Below, piece by piece: positions 43,789 to 52,162 of a DNA stretch of 64,000 nucleotides (positions are counted from its first letter, which is position 1; every line of letters starts with the position of its first letter). The stretch is from Capnocytophaga ochracea DSM 7271. GTDB taxonomy: Bacteria > Bacteroidota > Bacteroidia > Flavobacteriales > Flavobacteriaceae. The DNA is taken from the NCBI RefSeq assembly GCF_000023285.1, contig NC_013162.1, positions 62,001 to 126,000 of the forward strand, written 5' to 3'. Both the position numbers and the translations under genes were made by a program. The notes beneath the pieces were generated by a model. The model did no database searches. It was given only the letters and a program-made list of their open reading frames with translations, and was not told the origin of the DNA.

Positions 43789-44079
43789 ATGAAAACAGAA
43801 CAAGAATTAGCCGAATTTTACGAGCGCTTAAAGAATGAACTCATCGAGACTTCGCTCTTCCCCACCCGTTATCTCTATAAATTTGTAATACCTACTGATG
43901 AAGCCAAACTCAATCAGCTCAAAGAGGTATTCAAAAATACCGATGCCGAAATCACCACACGCCCATCGTCTAACGATAAGTACACAGGTGTTTCGGTAAG
44001 CCTTACCGTTAAAAACCCCGATGAGGTAATTGCCTATTACAAAGAAGCTGGTAAAGTAAAAGGAATATTATCATTATGA
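43789..44079 (+). CDS. DUF493-family protein
   Basis: 96 residues, the usual size. The pattern FPTRYLYKFVIPTDEAKL and the closing strand VSVSLTVKNPDEVIAYYKEA match the DUF493 (YbeD-like) ferredoxin-like fold. E. coli YbeD is a small regulatory-type protein without a firm role. It overlaps the DUF4290 gene by 4 bases. Confidence 0.85.
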   Translation: MKTEQELAEFYERLKNELIETSLFPTRYLYKFVIPTDEAKLNQLKEVFKNTDAEITTRPSSNDKYTGVSVSLTVKNPDEVIAYYKEAGKVKGILSL

Positions 44080-44738
44080 CGACCTTAGAATATAACACCG
44101 AACGCCCTCACTTAATCATCCCCGAATACGGGCGACACATTCAAAAAATGATAGAAAAAGCGGTACTCCTTAAAGACCGCGATACACGTAATAAAACGGC
44201 TCGAAGTATCGTCGCCGTAATGGGAAACTTATTCCCTCACTTGCGCGACGTCCCTGATTTCCAACATAAACTTTGGGACCAGCTCTTTATAATGTCCAAT
44301 TTTCAGTTAGACGTCGATTCCCCTTATGAAAAACCCACGCCTTCCACACTTCATAAACACCCCGAAAGACTTAGATACCCTCAAGCACATCCCCGCTACC
44401 GCTTCTACGGCAACGTAATTATTCGTATGATAAACACTTGCGTAAATTGGGAAAAAGGCGACCTACGTGAAGCTTTAGAGTATTCTATCGCTAACCATAT
44501 GAAGAAATGCTTCCTCACTTGGAATAAGGAAAGCGTAGACGATAGTGTAGTTTTTGAACATCTATACGAACTGAGTAACGGGCAAATTGATTTGAGAAAG
44601 GCTAACGAAGACCTTACTAATAGTCGTGACCTTATCCGCACGAAGCAAAATCTAACTAAACGCACTCCTCAACCGCAACCTCAGCAAGCTAAAAGAATAT
44701 TCTCAACCAATAAAAAAAATAACAATGGGCGTTTTTAA
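44076..44738 (+). CDS. DUF4290-family protein
   Basis: 220 residues. Characteristic start LEYNTERPHLIIPEYGRHIQKM, then KTARSIVAVMGNLFPHLRD and FQHKLWDQLFIMSNFQLDVDSPY. The family is restricted, as far as I know, to Bacteroidota and is found next to murA. The end is basic and glutamine-rich (TKRTPQPQPQQAKR). Function unknown; the 14-base overlap with murA suggests a link to early peptidoglycan synthesis. Confidence 0.88.
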   Translation: MTTLEYNTERPHLIIPEYGRHIQKMIEKAVLLKDRDTRNKTARSIVAVMGNLFPHLRDVPDFQHKLWDQLFIMSNFQLDVDSPYEKPTPSTLHKHPERLRYPQAHPRYRFYGNVIIRMINTCVNWEKGDLREALEYSIANHMKKCFLTWNKESVDDSVVFEHLYELSNGQIDLRKANEDLTNSRDLIRTKQNLTKRTPQPQPQQAKRIFSTNKKNNNGRF

Positions 44739-46035
44739 AATAGAAGGTGGACATACCCTCAAAGGAAGTATCACACCACAAGGAGCTAAAAACGAAGCAC
44801 TACAAGTACTTTGTGCGGTTTTACTCACCGACCAAAAAGTTACCATTCACAACATTCCCGATATTCAAGATGTGAATAAACTGATTTCTTTGCTCGAGAA
44901 TTTAGGCGTCAAAATCCAAAAGCTCGGGAAAGGTACTTATAGCTTTCAAGCCGACGATATCAATATAGACTATTTAAAGTCCGAGGCTTTTCATACCGAA
45001 GGGCAAGCCCTGCGAGGTTCTATTATGATAGTAGGCCCTCTGCTCACGCGTTTTGGAGTAGGCTATATTCCTAAACCGGGAGGTGATAAAATAGGTCGCC
45101 GTCGCCTCGACACCCACTTCGAAGGGTTCATCAAATTAGGTGCCCACTTCGAATATGATGAGAATAACTTTACTTATAGCGTAGTAGCCAAGAAACTAAA
45201 AGGAAGCTATATGCTTTTAGAAGAAGCCTCAGTTACGGGTACTTCCAATATTATTATGGCTGCCGTATTAGCCGAAGGTACTACAACTATTTATAACGCA
45301 GCTTGCGAGCCCTATGTACAACAACTCTGCCGTATGCTCAACGCTATGGGAGCCGATATACAAGGTATCGGTTCCAACCTCATTACTATCAACGGGGTAG
45401 AACGCTTAGAGGGTTGTACACACACTATCCTCCCCGATATGATTGAAATAGGTAGTTGGATAGGCTTGGCTGCTATGACCCGCAGTGAAATTACCATTAA
45501 GAATGTAGGCTGGGAGCATTTGGGTATTATGCCTACTATCTTCCAGAAATTAGGTATTACCTTCGAAAAGAAAAACGACGATATTCATATCCCCGCTCAT
45601 ACTAACGGCTATGAAATCCAAAATTATATTGATGGCTCTATCCTAACCGTAGCTGATGCCCCTTGGCCTGGTTTTACCCCCGACCTACTCAGTATCGTCC
45701 TGGTAGTCGCTACCCAAGCACGTGGGGAAGTGCTTATTCACCAAAAGATGTTTGAGAGTAGGCTATTCTTTATCGATAAACTCATAGATATGGGTGCTAA
45801 AATTATACTATGCGACCCTCACCGCGCTACCGTTATCGGTAATGATTTCCGTTCACCTTTGCGCGCAACCCTAATGACCTCGCCTGATATTCGTGCTGGT
45901 ATAGCCTTGCTTATTGCAGCTCTTTCAGCCAAAGGCACCTCTACCATTTACAATATAGAACAAATAGACCGTGGTTACGAAAACATCGACGGACGACTCA
46001 AAGCCCTCGGTGCCCAAATAGTAAGAGTTTCCTAA
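44725..46035 (+). CDS. murA: UDP-N-acetylglucosamine 1-carboxyvinyltransferase, Asp active-site variant
   Basis: 436 residues. The enzyme adds enolpyruvate to UDP-GlcNAc, the first committed step of peptidoglycan synthesis. Clear blocks are GAKNEALQVLCAVLLT, GQALRGSIMIVGPLLTRFG, IDGSILTVADAPWPGFTPD and DIRAGIALLIAALSA. In the mobile loop, the usual PGGC is PGGD here: Asp121 (codon 45085-45087) replaces the cysteine attacked by fosfomycin. This substitution is known from naturally fosfomycin-resistant MurA enzymes, for example in mycobacteria and chlamydiae. It ends the operon lipoprotein-DUF493-DUF4290-murA. Confidence 0.97.
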   Translation: MGVFKIEGGHTLKGSITPQGAKNEALQVLCAVLLTDQKVTIHNIPDIQDVNKLISLLENLGVKIQKLGKGTYSFQADDINIDYLKSEAFHTEGQALRGSIMIVGPLLTRFGVGYIPKPGGDKIGRRRLDTHFEGFIKLGAHFEYDENNFTYSVVAKKLKGSYMLLEEASVTGTSNIIMAAVLAEGTTTIYNAACEPYVQQLCRMLNAMGADIQGIGSNLITINGVERLEGCTHTILPDMIEIGSWIGLAAMTRSEITIKNVGWEHLGIMPTIFQKLGITFEKKNDDIHIPAHTNGYEIQNYIDGSILTVADAPWPGFTPDLLSIVLVVATQARGEVLIHQKMFESRLFFIDKLIDMGAKIILCDPHRATVIGNDFRSPLRATLMTSPDIRAGIALLIAALSAKGTSTIYNIEQIDRGYENIDGRLKALGAQIVRVS

Positions 46036-46095
46036 TAGATATCCGATAACACGTAACATATTAATCATTAACCATTAAACATTAATTATTAAAAA

Positions 46096-47265
46096 GTGAA
46101 TTATAATTTTGACGAAGTAGTTTGCAGAAAACACACCGATGCTCTCAAGTTAGAGGCATTAGCCCCCCGCTGGGGACGCACCGATTTGCTTCCTATGTGG
46201 GTAGCCGATATGGATTTTAAAACACCTCCTTTCATAGTGGAAGTGATGAAAAAACGTATGGAATGTGAAGTGTTTGGCTACACAGCGAAGCCCGAAAGTT
46301 GGTATGAAGCCATTATCAGTTGGCAAAAGCGCCGTCATAAGTGGACGATTACCAAAGAAATGATTTCATTCGTACCTGGCGTAGTACCTGCTTTGGCAAT
46401 GGCAGTACAGGCATTTACTCAGCGTGGTGAAAAGGTGATGATTCAGCAACCTGTATATAATCCTTTTGCTCAGGTAATCCGCAATAACCATCGCGAATTA
46501 GTAAACTGTCCATTAGAGCTGAAAGATGGGCAATATTATATCAATTTTAAACTCTTTGAAAAAAAGATAAAAGGCTGTAAACTCTTCCTCTTCTGTCACC
46601 CTCATAACCCTGGCGGACGTGTATGGACGCGCGAAGAACTCGAAAAAGTAGCAACTATCTGTGCTCAGAACAACGTAATAATAGTAGCTGACGAAATCCA
46701 CGCCGACCTTACCTTACTTCCCTACGAGCACATTCCGTTTGCCTCAGTAAGCGAAGAAGCTAAACAGAACTCCGTTGTATTTGCATCTCCCAGTAAGGCT
46801 TTTAATATGGCAGGCTTAGCTACCTCTTATGCGGTAATTGCTAATCCTACCCTGCGCCGTCGCTTCGAGAGCTATGTAGAAGGGAACGAATTGGCTGCCG
46901 GCAATGTCTTTGCTTTTAATACCGTTGTAGCAGCCTATAACAAAGGCGAAGAATGGTTACAACAAATGCTCACCTACGTTCAAGGTAATATTGATGAAGT
47001 GGTAAGTTATATCAAGGAAAACATACCTCAACTAAAAGTCATCATACCTCAAGCCTCTTATTTAGTGTTTATTGATTTCAGTGCATTACAGCTCAACCAA
47101 AAAGATATAGTCGCTCTATGTACCAATAGGGCGCACTTAGCCTTAAATGACGGTAGTATTTATGGTGAAGAAGGCAATGGCTATATGCGCATCAATTTAG
47201 CTTGTCCGCGTAGTGTGGTAAGGCAAGCCTTAGCTCAACTCAAAGACGCAATAACTTCAATATAA
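46096..47265 (+). CDS. patB: MalY/PatB-family aminotransferase-fold cystathionine beta-lyase
   Basis: 389 residues starting at GTG (46096). The N-terminal WGRTDLLPMWVADMDFKTPP is the MalY/PatB hallmark. PLP residues are in FCHPHNPGGRVW, VADEIHADL and the Schiff-base lysine in ASPSKAFNMAGLATSY. The enzyme probably splits cystathionine or cysteine conjugates to pyruvate, ammonia and a thiol. A 60-base AT-rich spacer with ATTAACC-like repeats separates it from murA. Confidence 0.9.
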   Translation: MNYNFDEVVCRKHTDALKLEALAPRWGRTDLLPMWVADMDFKTPPFIVEVMKKRMECEVFGYTAKPESWYEAIISWQKRRHKWTITKEMISFVPGVVPALAMAVQAFTQRGEKVMIQQPVYNPFAQVIRNNHRELVNCPLELKDGQYYINFKLFEKKIKGCKLFLFCHPHNPGGRVWTREELEKVATICAQNNVIIVADEIHADLTLLPYEHIPFASVSEEAKQNSVVFASPSKAFNMAGLATSYAVIANPTLRRRFESYVEGNELAAGNVFAFNTVVAAYNKGEEWLQQMLTYVQGNIDEVVSYIKENIPQLKVIIPQASYLVFIDFSALQLNQKDIVALCTNRAHLALNDGSIYGEEGNGYMRINLACPRSVVRQALAQLKDAITSI

Positions 47266-47270
47266 AAGTC

Positions 47271-47305
47271 AAGCGCCTAAATAATCAGATTATTTAGGCG
47301 CTTTT
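47271..47305. terminator. Bidirectional terminator between patB and mraY
   Basis: A perfect 16-bp stem (47271-47286 with 47288-47303) with only one base between the arms, ending in TTTT on the plus strand. The minus-strand T run is weaker. Confidence 0.8.
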
Positions 47306-47348
47306 CACATTTTTATTCTCCAATATATCCAAGCTTTTAATAGAGCTC

Positions 47349-48584
47349 TTATCTCAATTTCAGCGTTACAATGCTAATCACCGCTAAAAAAATCCCTACA
47401 ATAAGAAAGCGCATCACTATTTTACTCTCGTGATAGCCCTTCTTTTGGTAATGGTGGTGTAAAGGCGACATCAAGAAGATACGTCTACCTTCACCATACT
47501 TTTTCTTCGTATATTTAAAGTAAAACACTTGCAATATCACCGATAAGTTTTCAATGAGGAAGATACCACAGAGCACAGGCAACAAGAGTTCTTTGCGTAC
47601 TGCTATGGCTATTACAGCTATAATCCCGCCTATGGTCAAACTTCCTGTATCGCCCATAAACACTTGGGCAGGATAGGTATTATACCACAAAAAGCCCACC
47701 AAAGCTCCTGCAAAAGCAGCTATGAATACCGTCATCTCCCCTACTCTTGGGATATACATAATGTTTAAGTATTCCGAGAAGATAATGTTACCCGAAATCC
47801 ACGCAAATAGCCCTAATGTTAGGACTATAATAGCCGAGCTTCCCGCTGCCAATCCGTCTATACCATCAGTAAGGTTCGCACCGTTAGAAACCGCTGTAAC
47901 AATAAGAATCACAATGGGAATAAACACCAGCCACACATAATGATGATAATTATCTCCTGCCCACGCAATGAGGTCAGCATAGTCAAACTCGTTATTCTTC
48001 ACAAACGGAATAGTAGTTTTCGTCGATTTCACTTCTGGAACAAAATTCTCTGTGGCTGTTTCTGCTACTACTTCAGTACGTGTTCGCCCAATACCTGTTT
48101 TCTCACTCTTAATAGTTACATTATCATTGAAATAGAGCGTCGCTCCTACGATAATTCCTAAGCCTATTTGTCCTAATATTTTGAAACGTCCTTTCAGTCC
48201 GTCTTTATTCTTGCGGAAAGTCTTGATATAATCATCGACAAAGCCAATAGCTCCCATCCACACAGTAGTGATGAGTAACAATAGGGTATATACGTTATCT
48301 AACTTAGCCAACAGCAGTACAGGAATAAGCGTGGCAAGAATAATGATAATCCCCCCCATAGTAGGAGTGCCTGCTTTCTCATTCTGCCCCGTAAGCCCTA
48401 AGTCACGCACCGTCTCGCCTATCTGTTTGCGTTGTAGGAGGCGAATAATACGCTTCCCATAGATGGTAGAAATAAGCAAGGAAAGCATTAAAGCCAAGCC
48501 TGCGCGAAACGATAAGTATTTATAAAGCCCCGACCCTGGAAAGTCGTAATATTTTTCAAGGTTTTCTAATAAATAATATAACAT
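47349..48584 (-). CDS. mraY: Phospho-N-acetylmuramoyl-pentapeptide transferase
   Basis: 411 residues with about ten transmembrane helices. Signature segments are [60 protein letters not shown] and [12 protein letters not shown] with its HHH motif; together they separate it from WecA-type enzymes. It transfers phospho-MurNAc-pentapeptide to undecaprenyl phosphate to make lipid I. A long loop near residues 160-205 ([25 protein letters not shown]) is an insertion relative to E. coli. Unlike the usual dcw cluster, no mur/fts neighbours are present; a lipoprotein gene lies 33 bases upstream. Confidence 0.97.
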   Translation of the reverse strand: MLYYLLENLEKYYDFPGSGLYKYLSFRAGLALMLSLLISTIYGKRIIRLLQRKQIGETVRDLGLTGQNEKAGTPTMGGIIIILATLIPVLLLAKLDNVYTLLLLITTVWMGAIGFVDDYIKTFRKNKDGLKGRFKILGQIGLGIIVGATLYFNDNVTIKSEKTGIGRTRTEVVAETATENFVPEVKSTKTTIPFVKNNEFDYADLIAWAGDNYHHYVWLVFIPIVILIVTAVSNGANLTDGIDGLAAGSSAIIVLTLGLFAWISGNIIFSEYLNIMYIPRVGEMTVFIAAFAGALVGFLWYNTYPAQVFMGDTGSLTIGGIIAVIAIAVRKELLLPVLCGIFLIENLSVILQVFYFKYTKKKYGEGRRIFLMSPLHHHYQKKGYHESKIVMRFLIVGIFLAVISIVTLKLR

Positions 48585-48617
48585 TTTAAGTAATAGTTAA
48601 GTGGTAAGAGATAAGAA

Positions 48618-49316
48618 CTATTTGATAACGATTACAATCTCTTTATCGCGTCTCTTTTTCTTTTTGCCATCAGTGGCTTTTAAATCAATTTTCACGGTAT
48701 GAGCATCTATTTTCTCAATATAAGGGTGTTTGCCTTTTATCTTCTTTATTTTGCCCTCAAATACAAGCGTATTATTGATATCAATATTAAACATCTTCTT
48801 CATCTGTGCTACGCGCTCTGCTTGCTCTTCATCATCTGTATTTTGTTCCAAAGCAGCGATATTGAGGCGCAACTCCTTGCCGTCCCATTTAAAAGCCGAA
48901 ATACTCAAAGGGTTGTTATTGCGTGTCCCTCTATCAATAGTGGCGGTGATTGAAGCGTATTCTTCAGGCGCAAAATGGTCGAACCTAACCTGAAAACCTA
49001 CTTCCTTATTGTCTTTAAAAAGTCCTTTAATAGCTGCGCGTTTCAGCAATTCGGCTTTATCAGCAGGAATGCTATCCTTTTCTACTGTTTTTTGAAAGTC
49101 GTAAACCGATTGCCATTCTTTCGGAAATTCGGGCATATTCACGTTTTTCAAACTGTTTTCTCCTTGTTTTGCCTTTGCTTGCATAGCAAGCATTTCACTC
49201 ATATCCACTGCCATATCCGTAGAAATAGTAGCATCTTTATGAAATGTAAAGGTATTCGTTACACTACAAGATTGCAATACCAGTAGCGCAAAAGCTAATA
49301 AAATCAGTTTTTTCAT
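48618..49316 (-). CDS. Lipoprotein of unknown function upstream of mraY
   Basis: 232 residues. Signal peptide with lipobox LQSC (Cys16). The mature chain begins VTNTFTFHKDATISTDMAVD and later has RVAQMKKMFNIDINNTLVF, ending in a lysine-rich segment (KKKKRRDKEIVIVIK). I recognise no named family, though similar lipoproteins seem to occur in Flavobacteria. It is the first gene of a two-gene unit with mraY. A -7 box lies at 49342-49349. Confidence 0.75.
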   Translation of the reverse strand: MKKLILLAFALLVLQSCSVTNTFTFHKDATISTDMAVDMSEMLAMQAKAKQGENSLKNVNMPEFPKEWQSVYDFQKTVEKDSIPADKAELLKRAAIKGLFKDNKEVGFQVRFDHFAPEEYASITATIDRGTRNNNPLSISAFKWDGKELRLNIAALEQNTDDEEQAERVAQMKKMFNIDINNTLVFEGKIKKIKGKHPYIEKIDAHTVKIDLKATDGKKKKRRDKEIVIVIK

Positions 49317-49341
49317 TAGTTATCAATTACAAATTTTGGTG

Positions 49342-49349
49342 CAAAGATA
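49342..49349 (-). promoter_or_regulatory. -7 box of the lipoprotein-mraY unit
   Basis: TATCTTTG on the minus strand, 25 bases before the ATG. No -33 TTG at the usual distance. Confidence 0.5.
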
Positions 49350-49490
49350 ATATTTTTTACAATACTTCTATCATTCCTCAAATCAAACGCACCTTTCTTA
49401 CTTAAAAATATCTCCCTCTATCCTCCTTCTTAGGCTTGTTTTAACTCTGCCTTCCCTTCGTTCATTCTTCGTTCATCGTTCGTTATTTGT

Positions 49491-49559
49491 TCGTCTTTTG
49501 TTCGTCTTTTGTTTGTCTTTTCTTCGTCTTTTCTTTATCTGCCTGTGCGGCTCGCACCT
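49491..49559. repeat. GTTCGTCTTTT-type tandem units ending in a GTGCG-GCT-CGCAC palindrome
   Basis: Two exact and two degenerate 11-base units (49491-49534), then CTTTATCTGCCT and the palindrome at 49547-49559. The arrangement is the same as at 20801-20880. Confidence 0.85.
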
Positions 49560-49584
49560 GCCTATCGCGCTACGACCTCGCACT

Positions 49585-50526
49585 TTACCTTTTATCTTTT
49601 ACCTTCAATAATTGGCATTTCTGCATTGTGGTTTTCTGAAGAACTTCCTCCACCGTTGTCCTATAATCAAACCAATGTATAGAACTATCTTTATGAAACC
49701 ACGTAAATTGTCGCTTGGCAAATCGACGGGTGTTCTTCTTAATTTCCTCTATCGCAAAGCCAAACGAGGTCTTCCCTTCAAAAAAAGCAAATAACTCCTT
49801 GTAGCCTACTGTCTGCAAAGCATTGAGTTCCTTGTGCGGAAACATATCTTGTGCTTCTATAAGCAACCCACCTTCGAGCATTTGCTCTACTCGCTCATCA
49901 ATGCGATTGTAAAGCACCTCTCGTTCTGCCGTAAGTCCTACTTGTATGCTCTCAAAGTCTCTCACCGTTTCTTTTTTGTTTAAAAAAGACGAATAAGGCT
50001 TCCCTGCTACCATACACACTTCTAAGGCGCGTATCATTCGTTGCGGATTATTTGTATCTATTTTCTCGTATTGCACAGGGTCTAAAGTTTTTAGCTTTTG
50101 TTGCAAAAAAACAATGCCTTCTGCTTTATACTGCGCATTCAGCTCTTTTCTTATCTGTTCATCGGTTTCAGGAAAATCATCTAACCCTCTGAGCACTGCA
50201 TTAGCATAAAGCCCACTTCCTCCTACCATTACTACCACATCGTGAGTTCTAAAAAGTGTGTTGAGCAAGCTAATAGCATCGCGCTCAAAATCGCCTACCG
50301 AATAAGGCTCAAAAATAGATTTATGCTGAATGAAATGGTGCTTTGCCTGAGCCAATTCATAGGGCGAAGGAACCGCTGTGCCTATAGAAAGCTCCTTAAA
50401 AAACTGTCGTGAGTCGCAAGAGATGATTTCAGTACCGAAGTGTTGTGCTAAGGCTATAGCCATTCGTGTTTTTCCAATAGCAGTAGGTCCTACCACACTC
50501 AAAAGTATTTTTTTATGCTTCATCAT
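49585..50526 (-). CDS. miaA: tRNA dimethylallyltransferase
   Basis: 313 residues. P-loop VVGPTAIGKTRMAIALA, followed by IISCDSRQFFKELSIGTAVPS (conserved Asp and Gln) and the MVGGSGLYANAVLRGL strand. The NPQRMIRALEVCMVAGKP helix and QTVGYKELFAFFEG are typical. It adds a dimethylallyl group to A37 of tRNAs reading UNN codons. It is last in the pyrC-esterase-channel-miaA unit, overlapping the channel gene by 14 bases. Confidence 0.97.
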   Translation of the reverse strand: MMKHKKILLSVVGPTAIGKTRMAIALAQHFGTEIISCDSRQFFKELSIGTAVPSPYELAQAKHHFIQHKSIFEPYSVGDFERDAISLLNTLFRTHDVVVMVGGSGLYANAVLRGLDDFPETDEQIRKELNAQYKAEGIVFLQQKLKTLDPVQYEKIDTNNPQRMIRALEVCMVAGKPYSSFLNKKETVRDFESIQVGLTAEREVLYNRIDERVEQMLEGGLLIEAQDMFPHKELNALQTVGYKELFAFFEGKTSFGFAIEEIKKNTRRFAKRQFTWFHKDSSIHWFDYRTTVEEVLQKTTMQKCQLLKVKDKR

Positions 50527-51412
50527 GATTGTTCTTTTGGAGTATTAACTCACTACCACATTGGCTACAATATTTAGCCCCCTGCAAATGTTTATCAAAA
50601 GAACATCGTTTGCAAACTAATTTTCCAGCAACCTCATTCTCTTCGTGTTGCTTTTTGCTCCCCTCAATAGAATGTTTCTTTTTCATATGGGTATATTCAG
50701 CAGTAACAATACCCGTAGGTACCGCAATAACGCCATAACCCAATATCATTACAAACGAAGCTATCAGCTGTCCCAATGTAGTTTGCGGAGCTATATCTCC
50801 AAAGCCTACGGTAGTCATTGTTACAATACACCAGTAAACACCGCGTGGGATACTGCTAAACCCGTTCTGGTGTCCTTCCACTACATACATTACTGACCCT
50901 AAGAGTATACAAATCACCGATATGAAATAAATGAAGATAAGAATTTTGTCTCGGCTAGTGCGCAAAGCCATTTTCAGCTCCTCCCCTTGCTTCATAAAAC
51001 TCGCTAAATCCAAGATACGGAAAATACGCAATAAGCGCAAAGCCCTAACTACTGATATTGCCTTTGCACCAGGAGCGAAGAAAGATATGTACATCGGCAA
51101 AATAGCAATGAGGTCTATAATGCCATACATACTAAAAATATATTTATAAGGCTTTTTATTGGTAATAATACGCAAGATATATTCAAGTGAGAAGAAAACG
51201 GTTATCACCCACTCCATAAACACTAACAAACCGTGCAAATGGTAGTCAACACCCTTTACGGTTTCAAGCATTACCATTATCACACTGATAGTAATGAGCG
51301 ACAACAACACAAGGTCAAATAGTTTACCTAAGCGTGTATTCGTCCCATAGATAATAATATAAGCCTTTTGCTTGAATATATTATATTCTGATTTAAGTGC
51401 TGCTTTGTCCAT
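50513..51412 (-). CDS. Voltage-gated-type potassium/ion channel with C-terminal zinc ribbon
   Basis: 299 residues. Six transmembrane helices, with a voltage-sensor-like S4 (VVRALRLLRIFRIL) and the pore helix with selectivity filter TMTTVGFGD. The cytoplasmic C-terminus ends in two CxxC pairs (CKRCSFDKHLQGAKYCSQCG), a zinc-ribbon tail. Selectivity for potassium is inferred from VGFGD. It lies 3 bases after the esterase gene in a four-gene unit with no other transport gene. The tail may serve assembly or sensing; this is a guess. Confidence 0.9.
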   Translation of the reverse strand: MDKAALKSEYNIFKQKAYIIIYGTNTRLGKLFDLVLLSLITISVIMVMLETVKGVDYHLHGLLVFMEWVITVFFSLEYILRIITNKKPYKYIFSMYGIIDLIAILPMYISFFAPGAKAISVVRALRLLRIFRILDLASFMKQGEELKMALRTSRDKILIFIYFISVICILLGSVMYVVEGHQNGFSSIPRGVYWCIVTMTTVGFGDIAPQTTLGQLIASFVMILGYGVIAVPTGIVTAEYTHMKKKHSIEGSKKQHEENEVAGKLVCKRCSFDKHLQGAKYCSQCGSELILQKNNHDEA

Positions 51413-51415
51413 AAA

Positions 51416-52162
51416 TCAATATTTACTAAGCCATTCACGGAATGAATAAAAGTTTTGTGGTGATACACCGTGCCCTATCGGAAATTCTTCATAAGTGCAT
51501 TTAGCCCCTATCGATTTTAAAAACTCAGGCGTTTTCCTGTCCCATTCCACAGGTATTACTTGGTCACTGGTGCCGTGCGATACGTAAAAGTGCGTAGCCG
51601 AATGGTTCTCTTTCTTATATCCGTCTTTCAAGATATCCTCATTTAAGTAACCACTCAGTGCTATTACTCTGCGTATTTTCTTAGGATAAGATATCGCAAT
51701 AGCCATACTCAATATACTCCCCTGACTGAATCCTAAAAGGTTTATGTTTCTAGTATCCAAATCATATACCTTACAAGCCTCATCAATACATCTCATTATT
51801 AATTCACGCGATTCAATAGCCTGCTCATTATCGCTCCAATAGGCTTGGTCTTCATCAAAGTTAATCATATACCACGCATAACCAAATGAGGTTAAATTAT
51901 AAGGCGCACGCAATGATATAATCGTGTATTCTTTGGGTAATTCATCGGCAAAGGAGAAAAGGTCTTCCTCATTGCTCCCATAACCGTGCAACATAAATAT
52001 TACAGGCGAACGTTTAGTCCTTACCTGTGGTTCGCGAATTACGTATTCTAAAGGTAGTTTTTTATGTGTTTCCATTGTTTTTTTCTTTGTTTTAAAGTAA
52101 CAGTTTGTAAATAATAAAATCAAGCTCCCTATAACAAAGGTAAGACATTTCTTAAACTCCAT
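51416..52162 (-). CDS. Alpha/beta hydrolase of the phospholipase/carboxylesterase type
   Basis: 248 residues. The hydrolase core has VIFMLHGYGSNEEDLFSFAD, the nucleophile elbow LGFSQGSILSMA, an Asp in HGTSDQVIPVEWD and a His in FPIGHGVSPQNF. The N-terminus (MEFKKCLTFVIGSLILLFTNC) looks like a lipoprotein or signal anchor; a start at Met30 would give a cytoplasmic enzyme instead. The substrate is probably a short-chain ester or thioester. Its start overlaps the dihydroorotase-like gene by 11 bases. Confidence 0.88.
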   Translation of the reverse strand: MEFKKCLTFVIGSLILLFTNCYFKTKKKTMETHKKLPLEYVIREPQVRTKRSPVIFMLHGYGSNEEDLFSFADELPKEYTIISLRAPYNLTSFGYAWYMINFDEDQAYWSDNEQAIESRELIMRCIDEACKVYDLDTRNINLLGFSQGSILSMAIAISYPKKIRRVIALSGYLNEDILKDGYKKENHSATHFYVSHGTSDQVIPVEWDRKTPEFLKSIGAKCTYEEFPIGHGVSPQNFYSFREWLSKY

